This document shows, piece by piece, positions 1-9,024 of a stretch of DNA of 64,000 bases; within the stretch, counting starts at the first letter, position 1, and every line of letters starts with the position of its first letter. The notes beneath the pieces are model-generated. The model made no database searches. It was not told where the DNA came from and worked only from the letters and a program-made list of their open reading frames with translations. The stretch comes from Thermoanaerobaculia bacterium (GTDB lineage: Bacteria; Acidobacteriota; Thermoanaerobaculia; Multivoradales; Multivoraceae): positions 84,901-148,900 of the forward strand of contig JAJDUI010000014.1 in assembly GCA_022826745.1 (NCBI GenBank), in the 5' to 3' direction. The translations under genes were made by a program, and so were the position numbers.

Positions 1-663
1 GTCAAGGCACCCTTCTCCGGCGTCGTGCGGACCGAGTCCGTCGACGTGGGGCAGTTCGTCGCGGCGGGCCGAGGAGTCGCCCGGCTCTATGCGTCCGACG
101 CCGTCGAAGTCGTCGTGCCGCTTCCCGACAGCGACGCGGCGCTCATCCCCGGCCTGTGGGATCTGCGGGCCGGCGACGGGAATCGGGAGGTGGCGGTTCA
201 CGTGTTGGCGGACTACGGCGGCCGACGCTACGTCTGGGACGGCTACGTCGACCGGGTCGAAGGGGTGCTGGACGAGCAGACCCGCACCCTCGACGTGATC
301 GTGCGGGTTCCGGAGCCCTACGGCAGCGGCGCGCCGGAAGCTGGCGGCAGCGAAGACAGTGATGCGGACCCGGAGGCCGGCGGACCGCCGCTGCTTGTTG
401 GCAAGTTCGTCGACGTCGAACTCGATGGAGTCGCGCCGGAAGCCTGGTTCCGGATCAGGCGGCCGGCGCTCAGACCCGGCAACGAAGTCTGGGTAGTGCG
501 CGACGACAAGGTGACGATCGTGCCGGTCACGGTCCTGCAGCGGGCCGAGGACGAGGTGTACCTCACCGGCGCCCTTCAGCCGGACGATGCCGCCATCGTG
601 GGCGGGCTTCAGATCGCCACCGAAGGCATGGCGGTGCGCGGCACCGGTGCCGGAACTCCATGA
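1..663 (+). CDS. RND efflux periplasmic adaptor subunit (HlyD/MFP family), C-terminal part
   Basis: The reading frame is open from base 1, so the gene starts outside the window. The visible 220 residues hold the second half of the lipoyl/barrel-sandwich domain (KAPFSGVVRTESVDVGQ, the typical returning strand), the beta-barrel domain and the membrane-proximal domain of an RND membrane fusion protein. Such proteins link an inner-membrane RND pump to an outer-membrane channel. The sequence is closely similar to the C-terminal half of the next gene, 16 bp downstream, so the two are tandem duplicates. The stop codon is at 661-663. Its partner pump is not visible to the left; the permease at 3083-6292 lies on the opposite strand. 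Confidence 0.85.
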   Translation, partial: VKAPFSGVVRTESVDVGQFVAAGRGVARLYASDAVEVVVPLPDSDAALIPGLWDLRAGDGNREVAVHVLADYGGRRYVWDGYVDRVEGVLDEQTRTLDVIVRVPEPYGSGAPEAGGSEDSDADPEAGGPPLLVGKFVDVELDGVAPEAWFRIRRPALRPGNEVWVVRDDKVTIVPVTVLQRAEDEVYLTGALQPDDAAIVGGLQIATEGMAVRGTGAGTP

Positions 664-679
664 GCCAAGCCTCCTGGGG

Positions 680-1888
680 ATGAGTCAACGAACCGGCTGG
701 GCCATAGGCGGCCTGATCCTGATCGGGGCTCTTTCCGCCGCCGCCTCGATGGTGCTGCTGAGGCCCGAGCCGGCTTCCAGACCTCCCCCTGCCCTCGTCC
801 CCTTTGCGCTGACTGCGCCGGTGGAAGCCGGCGAAGGCGCCATCCCGGTCCATGCCGCCGGCACGGTTCAACCGCTGGCGGAAGTCGACGTGGCCGCGGA
901 GGTCAGCGGCAAGGTCGTGTGGGTCGCCCCGGCCTTCCAGAGCAGCGGACGCGTCCGGGAGGGACAACCGCTGTTCCGCATCGAAGACACCGATTATCTG
1001 GGCAGGGTGCAACAGGCGCGAGCCAACGTCGCCCTGCAGCGGGTCGAGCTGTTGAAGGTGGAGGAGGAGGCGGCCGTGGCGCGCTCCCAGTACGAGCGCT
1101 TCAGGGAGCGCCAGGGCGGCGAGGCGGACTCCGACGCCCCGAGTCCCCTGGCCCTCTGGGAGCCTCAGCTCCAGGCCGCCCGAAGGGCTCTGGAGCGCGA
1201 CGGCGCCGTCCTCAGGGAAGCGGCGCTCAACCTGGCGCGCGCCGAGGTCCGCGCCCCCTTCGACGGCATCGTGCGCTCCGAGTCGGTGGACGTCGGACAG
1301 TACGTGGCTGCCGGCCAAAGTGTGGGGCGGCTCTACGCGTCCGGCTCGGTCGAAGTGGTGGTCCCTCTCTCCGATGACGCCGCCGCCCTGTTGCCCGGCC
1401 TCTGGGATCTCCGAGCCGGCGAAGCGGATACCCGGATCGCGGCGCGCGTCATCGCCGAGTACGGCGACGGGAGCTACGCCTGGGACGGCTACCTGGATCG
1501 GGGCGCCGTGACGCTGGACGAACAGACCCGGACGATCGACGTGATCGTCCGGGTTCCGAGGCCCTTTTCGAACGGCGCGCCGGTGGACGCCGGTCTCGAC
1601 GCCGCCACGGCTCCGCCTCTACTGGTCGGCAAGTTCGTGGACGTGGAACTTCAGGGCCTCGCCCCGGAGCAGTACTTCAGGGTGCCGGACTCGGCGCTCA
1701 GAACCGGTGACGAGGTCTGGGCGGTGCGCGACGGCAAGGTGACGATCGTGCCCGTGCGGGTCCTGCAGCGCTCCGACAACGTCGTGTACCTCACCGGAGC
1801 GCTCGAAGCGGATCAGCCGGTCGTCACCGGCGGCGTCCGGCTCGCTACCGAGGGCATGGCGGTGCAGACGGCGGCTGGAGGCTCGTGA
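680..1888 (+). CDS. RND efflux periplasmic adaptor subunit (HlyD/MFP family)
   Basis: A 402-residue membrane fusion protein. The ATG at 680 is chosen because an N-terminal membrane anchor or signal (WAIGGLILIGALSAAASMVLL) follows at once; the frame is open further upstream but that part overlaps the previous gene. A biotinyl-lipoyl half-motif (GTVQPLAEVDVAAEVSGKV), a short helical hairpin (about residues 120-180), the returning lipoyl strand (RAPFDGIVRSESVDVGQ) and the beta-barrel follow in the usual order. It should connect an RND transporter to an outer-membrane factor. It is a paralogue of the upstream adaptor, so pumps with two different adaptors or a heteromeric adaptor are possible. No outer-membrane TolC-like gene is seen here. 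Confidence 0.88.
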   Translation: MSQRTGWAIGGLILIGALSAAASMVLLRPEPASRPPPALVPFALTAPVEAGEGAIPVHAAGTVQPLAEVDVAAEVSGKVVWVAPAFQSSGRVREGQPLFRIEDTDYLGRVQQARANVALQRVELLKVEEEAAVARSQYERFRERQGGEADSDAPSPLALWEPQLQAARRALERDGAVLREAALNLARAEVRAPFDGIVRSESVDVGQYVAAGQSVGRLYASGSVEVVVPLSDDAAALLPGLWDLRAGEADTRIAARVIAEYGDGSYAWDGYLDRGAVTLDEQTRTIDVIVRVPRPFSNGAPVDAGLDAATAPPLLVGKFVDVELQGLAPEQYFRVPDSALRTGDEVWAVRDGKVTIVPVRVLQRSDNVVYLTGALEADQPVVTGGVRLATEGMAVQTAAGGS

Positions 1889-1894
1889 CATAGC

Positions 1895-3064
1895 ATGCCG
1901 AACGCTATGAGAATCCCGTCGGCGTACTCGGAGTCGTATCCGCGGGTTCGAGCGACTGATCCGGAGGGTGTGGACAACTACATCCGCCACACGACCATCG
2001 GCGACCCCGAACTCGACCCGGTCCTCGAGGAGCTCTCCGATCTGCCGCCAGCGGATCTGCACCGCTACATTCGCGCCATCATCGAGTGGGAAGGAGACAC
2101 TCTGTGCGCCGCGCCCCGGGTGCTCCGCGACTTCTTCGACACCCTCGAAGAACCGACCTGGCTGGACTGGGACGGCCTGGAGCCGGGAATCCGCACGTTC
2201 TACAAGAACGCGGATCTCATGCTGGGCGCGTTCGTCACCGGCGTGCTGGTCGAGGGATTCTCGACGTTGATCGCCAAGTCCTTCAGCATCACGGGGAGAG
2301 TGAATTACACCACCAGGCGCCTCAAGCAGAACAACCGCCAGTTGCTGGACATCTTCTTCCCCAGAGGCCTTTACAGGAACGGCGAGGGCTGGAAGCTGTC
2401 CGTCCGTGTCCGCTTCGTGCACGGGCGGATGAGAAGTCTGCTCGCGAAGTCCCAGGACTGGGACCACGAGGCCTGGGGCACCCCCTTGAGCGCCGCGCAC
2501 CTGGGCTATGCGATCTCCGTGTTCTCGAAGCGCCTGCTCGACTACTCGACGCTCCTGGGCGCGAACTTCACGGAGGAAGAACGCAAGGGAGTCATGGACG
2601 TCTGGCGTTACTCCGGCTACCTCATGGGCATTCCGGAGAGCATCCTGTACTCCTCCGCCAAGGAGGCCGAGCAGGTGTACGAAGTGGCCTACCTCTGCGA
2701 GCCGCCACCGAGCGAGGAGTCCCGACACCTGGCGAACACGCTGATCCAGTCGATCCCTTCCGTTGCGCAGATCACCGACGAGGCCGAAAAGAAGAAGATC
2801 GTGAACCTGGCGTACCGCCTTTCGCGAGCGCTCATCGGCAACAAACTCGCCAACGGCTTCGGGTACCCGAAGCAACGACCCTGGCACGTCGGCACGCTGG
2901 CACTGTTCCGGGCCAGACAACGCCTGCTGCGGCGCTGGTCCGGCGCCGAGACAGTCCGCGCCAACAACATCACCCAGCTTCTCCAGATCTCCGTGTACGA
3001 CGAGGAGGGCCTCAGCTACAGGATGCCCGACCACGTCAAGGCCGAGAAACAGAACCCCTGGTAG
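1895..3064 (+). CDS. MpaB/Lcp-family (DUF2236) haem oxygenase-like protein
   Basis: A 389-residue protein matching the oxygenase MpaB / latex-clearing-protein (DUF2236) family. The segment RVNYTTRRLKQN (about 135-146) followed by VRFVHGRMR (172-180) is the family core; in Lcp the corresponding histidine is the proximal haem ligand, so His176 is the likely ligand here. Family members oxidatively cleave or hydroxylate hydrophobic substrates (rubber, meroterpenoids). No signal peptide is visible. It starts 6 bp after the adaptor gene and may be cotranscribed with it. An in-frame ATG at 1907 is an alternative start. The substrate is unknown; the link to efflux is by position only. Confidence 0.8.
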   Translation: MPNAMRIPSAYSESYPRVRATDPEGVDNYIRHTTIGDPELDPVLEELSDLPPADLHRYIRAIIEWEGDTLCAAPRVLRDFFDTLEEPTWLDWDGLEPGIRTFYKNADLMLGAFVTGVLVEGFSTLIAKSFSITGRVNYTTRRLKQNNRQLLDIFFPRGLYRNGEGWKLSVRVRFVHGRMRSLLAKSQDWDHEAWGTPLSAAHLGYAISVFSKRLLDYSTLLGANFTEEERKGVMDVWRYSGYLMGIPESILYSSAKEAEQVYEVAYLCEPPPSEESRHLANTLIQSIPSVAQITDEAEKKKIVNLAYRLSRALIGNKLANGFGYPKQRPWHVGTLALFRARQRLLRRWSGAETVRANNITQLLQISVYDEEGLSYRMPDHVKAEKQNPW

Positions 3065-3082
3065 AGCCGTTCCCCGGCCCGG

Positions 3083-6000
3083 TCAGGCCACGCCCGGCTG
3101 ACGCTCCGTCGCGGCGGCGCCCGTCACGAGGCGAAGTCGAGCCTGAAGCCTCACGTGCAGCATCGCCAGGGCCGGAACGACCAGCATGAGCAGCGGCGTG
3201 GCGATCAGGATGCCGAAGCCGAGCGCCGCCGCCAGCGGAACCAGGTGCACGGTCGCGGGGTCCGTCTCGAAGACGAGCGGAGCGACGCCGACGAACGTGG
3301 TCACCGAGGTCAGGAGGATCGATCGGACGCGGGCCTTGGCGCCGGCGATGATCGCTTCCTGAGGCGCGAGGCCGCCGCCTCTCTTCTCGTTGATGAAGGT
3401 GACCATCACCAGCGAGTCGTTCACGACGACTCCGGTACAGCCGACCAGGCCCTGCACCGACATGAAGCCGAAACTGAGGCCCAGGAGCAGATGGCCCACG
3501 ACCGCGCCGACCAGGCCCAGGGGAATGGCAGCCATGATGATGAGCGGCTGAGTCCAGGACCCGAAGGGGATGGCGATCAGGGCGAAGATGATGATGAACA
3601 CGACCAGCATCGAGCCCGACAGCGCGCCGATGATCTCTCTCTGCTGCCTCTGCTCGCCCCCGACTCCGTAGCCGAAGCCCGGGTGCTCCGCCGCGAGCGG
3701 GGCCAGGATGTCCCGCTCCAGGGCGGGCGTGATCAGTTGGCCGGTGACGACATCCGGGTCCACGTTGGCCGTGACCGTCACCACGCGCCGGCCGTCGACC
3801 TTGTGAATCGCGGTGGAGGAGCGCACGAACTCGGCGGAAGCGACGTGCTTCAACGGCACCTCGGAGCCGCCGGGGGTGCGCACGACGAACCGTTCGAGGT
3901 CCGCGATCGAACTCCGCTCCTGCTCCGGCAGCCGGAGGTACACCCGCATGTCCTCGCGGCCGCGCAGCACCCTGAGGGCCTCGCTGCCGAAGAAGGCGGA
4001 TCGCGTCTGCCGCGCCAGGTCCTCCAGCGTCAGCCCCAGCGTCCGGGCCGCCGGCTTGAGTTCCAGTTGCACCTCCCTGAATCCGTCGTCCTGATTCGTG
4101 CGGATATCGAACACCCCGTCGACCTTCTGCAGCTCCTCGACGAACTCCTGAGCGATCGCCTCCTGCTCGACGGGATCGGGATGCGAGAGTTCCAGGTACA
4201 CGGGCGGCGGGAGTTCGAGCGCCCCCGACGAGAAGACGAGGTGCCTCGTTCCCTGCACGGTGCCGGTTTCTTCCCGCCACAACTGCTCGAACTCGCTGGC
4301 GGGCACGGCGGCGCCTTCCGGAAGCGCGAACTGGACCGCGCCGACATGGCTGCGCGGAACCGACGCCCGGTCGCCGCGAAGCGGATTGAAGAGCTCCGCG
4401 GATTCGCCGACGGTGATGGCGCTGTTCCAATCGTCCGCGGCGGCGCTGCCCGGATGCTCGCTCGCCAGCCGCTCCGCGACGCGGCGTCCCGTCTCCTCCA
4501 CCAGCTCCCCGACCGCCGCGGTCCGTTCCGCCGGCGATCCGGTGGGCAGCTCGAAGTTCGCCGCGATGACGTCGCCCTCGACCTGCGGCAGGAACTCCAC
4601 CCTGACCAGTCCCGAACCGACCAGGACGGTCACGAGCAGGACGGCGCCCGCGGCCGTCGCCAGCACGATGGGCGGATGATCCGTGGCGAGACGAAGGCCC
4701 CGGTCCAGCGGGCCGTCGATCAGTCGTTGCAACCCCCGGTCCACGGCGCGCTGAATTCCCAACAACCGGCGGCCGGCCGCCGTCGACGCGGTCCGACCGG
4801 GCGGCGGCAGATGCGAGAGATGACGGGGGAGAATCAGCAGCGACTCCACCAGCGAGATCATCAGGATGATGATGACGACCAGTGGGACGCTCCTCATGAT
4901 CTTGCCGGTGGAGCCCGGGACGGTCAGCAGGGCGCAGAAGGCCGTCACGGTGGTGAGCACGGAGAAGATGACGGGGGCGCTCATCCGCTGCGCTCCCCGA
5001 ATCGCCGTCGTCAGCCCGTCGCGGTCCCGTCTTCGCTCCGCGAAGATGTTCTCGCCCACGACGATCGCGTCGTCCACGACGATCCCCAGCGCGAGCACCA
5101 GGGCCATCATCGAGAACATGTTGATGGAGACGCCCAGCATCTGCATGCCCCACAGCGTTCCCACCAGGGCGACGGACAACCCCGCGGCCACCCAGAGCGC
5201 GAGGCGGACCTCCAGGAAGAACGTCAGGGCCAGAAAGACGAGGACGAGCCCGAGGAGGCCGTTCTCGACCAGGACCGACAGGCTGCCGGCGACCAGCGTC
5301 GAGTCGTCCCTCCAGATCTCGACGCCGACGCCGGCCGGAAGCGCGGGGATCACCTCCGCCGCCAGATAAGCCTTCACCGCTTCGGAGATCTCGAAGACCT
5401 GCTCGTCCGCGGTTCGGGTGACGTCGACGCGAATGGCTCGGTTGCCGTTGAAACGGGTGATCAGGTCGGTGTCCGCGAAACCGTCGCGCAGGTCGGCGAT
5501 GTCGCCCAGGCGAACCGACGTGCCGTCGGGGCGGGACAGGACGATGATGTCCTCGAAGTCGTACTGCTCGTAGTTCTGGCCGATCGTCCGGACCCGGATC
5601 TCCTCGCCGCCCGTCGAGATGTTGCCCGCGGAGAGGTCCATCGAGCCCCGCCGCACGGCAACGGCGATGTCGCCCAGCGTCAGACCCAGGGCCCGCAGCC
5701 GGTGCGACGGGACCTCGATCGAGATCTCGTACTCGCGGTAGCCGCTGGTGTCCACGTAGGACACTTCGGGAAGCGCGGCGATGCCGTCCTCGATGTCGTA
5801 CGCCAGCTCCTTGAGCGTCCGTTCCGGCACGTCGCCGTGAACCAGGAGGCGAATGACACTTTGCCGGCTCGTCACCTCGCGCACTTCGGGCCGTTCCGCT
5901 CCCGCGGGGAAGCTGGGAATGCGATCCACCCTCGCCTTGGCATCGTTGAGAGCGCGATCGATGTCCGTGCCGCTCTTGAACTCGGCGGTGACCGATCCGA

Positions 6001-6292
6001 GCCCTTCGGAGGCGGAGGCCTCGATCCGCTTCACGCCGTCCAGAGACCCGAGCTCCTCCTCGATCTTGCGGACGATCGCTTCGTCGACCTCCTGCGGGGC
6101 GGCGCCCGGGTACGGAACCATGACCTGAACGCGATCCAGCGATGCGTCCGGGAGCATCTCCTGGACGAGCTCGCCGGCCGCCAGCAGGCCGGCGAGCAGC
6201 AGGAAGACCATGAGGAGGTTGGCGGCAATCGGATTGCTCGCCATGAAGGCGATCGGACCGCCACGGACTGTCGGGTCGCCGGCCTCGCTCAT
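3083..6292 (-). CDS. RND-family efflux transporter permease (AcrB/MexB-like)
   Basis: A 1069-residue inner-membrane RND permease, the normal length of the AcrB/MexF group. It shows the expected duplication: TM1 (NPIAANLLMVFLLLAGLLAAG), a periplasmic porter half, a helix bundle, then a second copy with TM7 near residue 510-530. The TM4 motif GIVVDDAIVVGE (about 400-412) carries the two aspartates used for proton relay. A proton-driven export role follows from the family. It is the last gene of the long minus-strand run, starting 7 bp after the GST gene. It converges with the MpaB-like gene. The two adaptors at 1-1888 are the nearest candidate partners but are not in its operon. Confidence 0.93.
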   Translation of the reverse strand: MSEAGDPTVRGGPIAFMASNPIAANLLMVFLLLAGLLAAGELVQEMLPDASLDRVQVMVPYPGAAPQEVDEAIVRKIEEELGSLDGVKRIEASASEGLGSVTAEFKSGTDIDRALNDAKARVDRIPSFPAGAERPEVREVTSRQSVIRLLVHGDVPERTLKELAYDIEDGIAALPEVSYVDTSGYREYEISIEVPSHRLRALGLTLGDIAVAVRRGSMDLSAGNISTGGEEIRVRTIGQNYEQYDFEDIIVLSRPDGTSVRLGDIADLRDGFADTDLITRFNGNRAIRVDVTRTADEQVFEISEAVKAYLAAEVIPALPAGVGVEIWRDDSTLVAGSLSVLVENGLLGLVLVFLALTFFLEVRLALWVAAGLSVALVGTLWGMQMLGVSINMFSMMALVLALGIVVDDAIVVGENIFAERRRDRDGLTTAIRGAQRMSAPVIFSVLTTVTAFCALLTVPGSTGKIMRSVPLVVIIILMISLVESLLILPRHLSHLPPPGRTASTAAGRRLLGIQRAVDRGLQRLIDGPLDRGLRLATDHPPIVLATAAGAVLLVTVLVGSGLVRVEFLPQVEGDVIAANFELPTGSPAERTAAVGELVEETGRRVAERLASEHPGSAAADDWNSAITVGESAELFNPLRGDRASVPRSHVGAVQFALPEGAAVPASEFEQLWREETGTVQGTRHLVFSSGALELPPPVYLELSHPDPVEQEAIAQEFVEELQKVDGVFDIRTNQDDGFREVQLELKPAARTLGLTLEDLARQTRSAFFGSEALRVLRGREDMRVYLRLPEQERSSIADLERFVVRTPGGSEVPLKHVASAEFVRSSTAIHKVDGRRVVTVTANVDPDVVTGQLITPALERDILAPLAAEHPGFGYGVGGEQRQQREIIGALSGSMLVVFIIIFALIAIPFGSWTQPLIIMAAIPLGLVGAVVGHLLLGLSFGFMSVQGLVGCTGVVVNDSLVMVTFINEKRGGGLAPQEAIIAGAKARVRSILLTSVTTFVGVAPLVFETDPATVHLVPLAAALGFGILIATPLLMLVVPALAMLHVRLQARLRLVTGAAATERQPGVA

Positions 6293-6299
6293 CGGTTGC

Positions 6300-6917
6300 T
6301 CAGCCGGGAACCTCCGCCGCCTGCGCCTTCTGGAACGCCGGCCTGGCCATGCACCGGTCGGCGTAGGCCTTGAGCACCGGGGACTCCGGCAGCATTCCGA
6401 ACATGCGCAGGAAGACGGCGCTGCTGCCGAGCATCACGTCGGCGGCACTGAACTCGTCGCCGAGGATCCACCGGCCTTCGCCCAGGCCCTGCTCCCATAC
6501 CTCGATCGTCTTGGCGAAACTGCCCCAGCCCAGCCGGCCGGGATGGAACGCTTCCGCCTGGTGCTCCTCCGGCACGACGGTCCGCAGGCCCGACTCGAAC
6601 ATCGCCGGCTCGATCATCGCCGGCGAGTAGATCAGCCAGTGGACGAAGCGGGCGCGCGCCGGATCGTCCAGCGCCGGCGCCAGCCGTCCGGAGGCGTAGC
6701 GGTCCGCGACGTAGAGGCAGATGGCCGCCGAGTCCCACATCTTCACCTCGCCGTCCTCGAGCGCCGGCACCTTGCCCATCGGGCTCGCGGCCAGGTGTTC
6801 GGGAGTCCGCTCCGGCTTCGTGATGTCGCAATGCACGAGCTCGTAGTCGACGCCCGCCTCCTCGAGCATCCAGACGGCGCGGCTGGACCGCGTCTGCGGG
6901 CACCAGTAGAGCTTCAT
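6300..6917 (-). CDS. Glutathione S-transferase family protein
   Basis: A 205-residue protein with an N-terminal thioredoxin-fold GST domain (MKLYWCPQTRSSRAVWMLEE, then the cis-proline region MGKVPALEDGE and the glutathione gamma-Glu contact DSAAICLYVADRY) and an all-helical C-terminal domain. The usual catalytic Ser/Cys position falls in the CPQTRSS segment. It would conjugate or reduce electrophiles with glutathione, but no substrate can be assigned. Its ATG overlaps the stop of the upstream membrane-anchored protein (ATGA, 6914-6917), which indicates translational coupling. A second, distinct GST lies at 25216-25926. Confidence 0.88.
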   Translation of the reverse strand: MKLYWCPQTRSSRAVWMLEEAGVDYELVHCDITKPERTPEHLAASPMGKVPALEDGEVKMWDSAAICLYVADRYASGRLAPALDDPARARFVHWLIYSPAMIEPAMFESGLRTVVPEEHQAEAFHPGRLGWGSFAKTIEVWEQGLGEGRWILGDEFSAADVMLGSSAVFLRMFGMLPESPVLKAYADRCMARPAFQKAQAAEVPG

Positions 6918-7540
6918 TCGTAGGCCTCCGAGTCCAGGTGTTCGGTGCCGGCCGGCGCCCGGCCGATCTCTCTCATGTTCGTGAAGAAGCCGCGCACGTC
7001 GAGTTCGATCGTGACCGGCGTGTCGCCCTCGTTGAGCCAGAACCAGCCGTGGTTGCCGGAGTAGCCGGCGGTCAGGCCGCCCCGGCCTCCCGTGACGTCG
7101 AACTCCTCGGCGTAGCGGACCGGCTCGTCGTCCAGGTCGTTGAAGGGGTCGGCGTGGAAGTCCGAGTAGAGCGCGCCGCCGTCCGTCTGCCAGGAGTAGA
7201 CGATCGTCATCCCCTCGATCATCTGGAGCTTGTACTCCATCTGTTCGTTGGCGCCGATCTCGATCGTGACCGTCTCGGCCCGCAGTTCCCGGGTGCCGGT
7301 CATCCGGGCCGAGAGCCCCTCCTCCGCCTCCGCCATCGGCTCGGTGCCGGCCGCTTCGTATAGCCGGTCGAGACCGAGCAGGCCGCCGATGCGGGTCGGA
7401 TCGATGCCGTACTCGGCCGGCAGGATGACAACGACGAAGACGACCGCGGCGGCAGCGAGCGTGATCGCGAGAGTCTTCAGCAGTTTCGCAAGCGGCGGCG
7501 TTCCGAGATCGCCGCCCGGAGCGGGAGTCGAGTCGGTCAT
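6914..7540 (-). CDS. Membrane-anchored periplasmic protein associated with HupE/UreJ
   Basis: A 208-residue protein with one N-terminal transmembrane helix (ALAITLAAAAVVFVVVILPAEYGID, about residues 20-45) followed by a soluble domain. The soluble part has several aromatic and acidic residues and a GYSGNHGWFWLNEG motif near residue 160, typical of the transmembrane-anchor proteins that accompany HupE/UreJ permeases. The ATG at 7540 overlaps the HupE stop codon (ATGA), and its own stop overlaps the GST start. The frame is open upstream only as a shadow of HupE. A role as accessory subunit of the metal permease is inferred from context; no enzymatic motif is recognised. Confidence 0.75.
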   Translation of the reverse strand: MTDSTPAPGGDLGTPPLAKLLKTLAITLAAAAVVFVVVILPAEYGIDPTRIGGLLGLDRLYEAAGTEPMAEAEEGLSARMTGTRELRAETVTIEIGANEQMEYKLQMIEGMTIVYSWQTDGGALYSDFHADPFNDLDDEPVRYAEEFDVTGGRGGLTAGYSGNHGWFWLNEGDTPVTIELDVRGFFTNMREIGRAPAGTEHLDSEAYE

Positions 7541-8229
7541 GCCATGAAGTACCCCGTCAACTGGTAGGCCACGAGCAGGAAGCCGACCGCCATCAGCGCC
7601 GCGTTGGCCGCGTAGCCGTGGGACTGGAAGCGGCCGCTGGCGCGCCACAGGTTGAAGCTCAGGAGGATGATGGCCAGCGCCGCGAACTGCCCCAGCTCGA
7701 CGCCCACGTTGAAGGAGACGATGTTGCCGACGAGCCCGCTGGCCGAGATCTCGACGGGTTGGAGCTTGGTCGCCAGGCCGAAGCCGTGGAACAGGCCGAA
7801 CACGAGCACCGCCGCCCGCGTGTCGATCCTGACCCCCAGAGCCCGGAACCCGCCCAGGTTCTCGAACGCCTTGTACGCCACCGACAGGCCGACGATCGCG
7901 TCGATGAGAAACGGATTGGCGTGGATGCCGCCGAGCACCCCGACCAGCAGGGTGACGCTGTGGCCGACGGCGAACAGGGTCACGTAGAGCGCGACGTCGC
8001 GGAAGCGGTAGAGGAAGAAGATGACCCCCGCCAGGAACGCGAGATGGTCGTAGCCGGTGACCATGTGCTTGGCGCCCAGGTACATGTAGGGCCCGACCGC
8101 GAGGCCCTCGTTGTTCGTCAGGAAGAGCTCGTCCTGGTCCGCGACGCCGTGCGCCCACAGGCCCGACGAGAGGAACAGCGCGGCCAGCGCAAGCAGGGCC
8201 GCCCTGGTCATGGTCCGGCGACGGCTCAT
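7537..8229 (-). CDS. HupE/UreJ-family metal permease
   Basis: A 230-residue integral membrane protein with a signal-like first helix and about six further hydrophobic segments. Family hallmarks are present: GYDHLAFLAGVIFF (about 60-73), a GHSVTL motif, and HGFGLA in the fourth core helix. HupE/UreJ proteins are nickel or cobalt permeases associated with hydrogenase, urease or B12-dependent systems, though no such enzyme is visible here. Context is informative: downstream is a membrane-anchor protein that overlaps it, and upstream a TonB receptor with a His/Asp-rich loop lies two genes away. Together these suggest uptake of a divalent metal. Met7 is a possible alternative start. Confidence 0.82.
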   Translation of the reverse strand: MSRRRTMTRAALLALAALFLSSGLWAHGVADQDELFLTNNEGLAVGPYMYLGAKHMVTGYDHLAFLAGVIFFLYRFRDVALYVTLFAVGHSVTLLVGVLGGIHANPFLIDAIVGLSVAYKAFENLGGFRALGVRIDTRAAVLVFGLFHGFGLATKLQPVEISASGLVGNIVSFNVGVELGQFAALAIILLSFNLWRASGRFQSHGYAANAALMAVGFLLVAYQLTGYFMA

Positions 8230-8248
8230 GCAACGACTCGGCGAATCG

Positions 8249-8956
8249 CTACTGACGCGCCGCCTGACAGGCGACGAACTCTTCTCCGAGGTCCGGCAGC
8301 TCCCCTTCCACGAGCGGCACGGACATGGTGTCCGGGCCGCTCGCGTACCTGGCGTCGCCGAGCTGCGGACCGAAGTTCGTGAAGCTCTCCATCATCGCGC
8401 TCATCGCGCCCCGGTTGGCGAGCATCCGTCCGAGACCGCCGGGGACCTGCGGGTCGCTGACCGTCTCCTGGACGACCCTGAGCGTTCCCTCTTCGTCGCC
8501 CGGGATCAGGATCCACCTCAGGTACATGCAGAGCACGCGCCTGCCCTCGAAATCGGGCGTCAGATCATCCGCGCCGGCGATGTCGTTGATCACGCGGCCG
8601 TCGCTCGTGCGCAACCAGCCCGAACGGACGATCGTGACCCGCCTCGAGAGTCCCGAGCCGGAAACGCGGTGGCGCAGGGACTGAAACGGCTCCTCCAGAG
8701 ACGTCGCGCGTTCCTCTTCGCAGATCCCCTGCCACTCGGGACAGGCTTCGGCGTCCTCGAGCATGGCGATCGCCGACGGAATCGACCCCTGCACGACCGT
8801 CTCGGCCCGCAGCAGACGGAACTCGGTGCCTTCGATCTCGCAGGACTCGATCGTGACCGGGCCTTCGTTTCTCTCGGGGCGGCATTCTTCCGCCGTTCCG
8901 GGCTGTGCGGCAAATGCTCCCAGCATGAAGGCAAGGACCAGCACCCTGCCCGTCAC
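8249..8956 (-). CDS. Secreted START-domain-like protein
   Basis: A 235-residue protein if it starts at the GTG at 8956, directly in front of a signal peptide (VLVLAFMLGAFAAQPGTAEE) and 10 nt after a GAGAAGGA ribosome site. A GTG at 9022 in the same frame would add 22 residues. The mature part resembles the START/SRPBCC lipid-binding fold found in many secreted bacterial proteins: a helix region with AMLEDAEACPEWQ and a strand pattern ending in RVVQETVSDP. It probably binds a hydrophobic ligand in the periplasm. It is sandwiched between the TonB receptor and HupE, with only short gaps, hence one operon. The ligand is unknown. Confidence 0.7.
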   Translation of the reverse strand: MTGRVLVLAFMLGAFAAQPGTAEECRPERNEGPVTIESCEIEGTEFRLLRAETVVQGSIPSAIAMLEDAEACPEWQGICEEERATSLEEPFQSLRHRVSGSGLSRRVTIVRSGWLRTSDGRVINDIAGADDLTPDFEGRRVLCMYLRWILIPGDEEGTLRVVQETVSDPQVPGGLGRMLANRGAMSAMMESFTNFGPQLGDARYASGPDTMSVPLVEGELPDLGEEFVACQAARQ

Positions 8957-9024
8957 CGAACGACCGTCCTTCTCGCGCACCGGCGAGACACTATCAGCAG
9001 AGTCCGGGCCGCCGACTGCCACCT

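Noticed and set aside
3155..6373. A very long open frame antisense to the RND permease
   Set aside because: High-GC codon bias creates long antisense frames; the composition is highly charged and has no recognisable domain, whereas the minus-strand frame is a complete RND permease.
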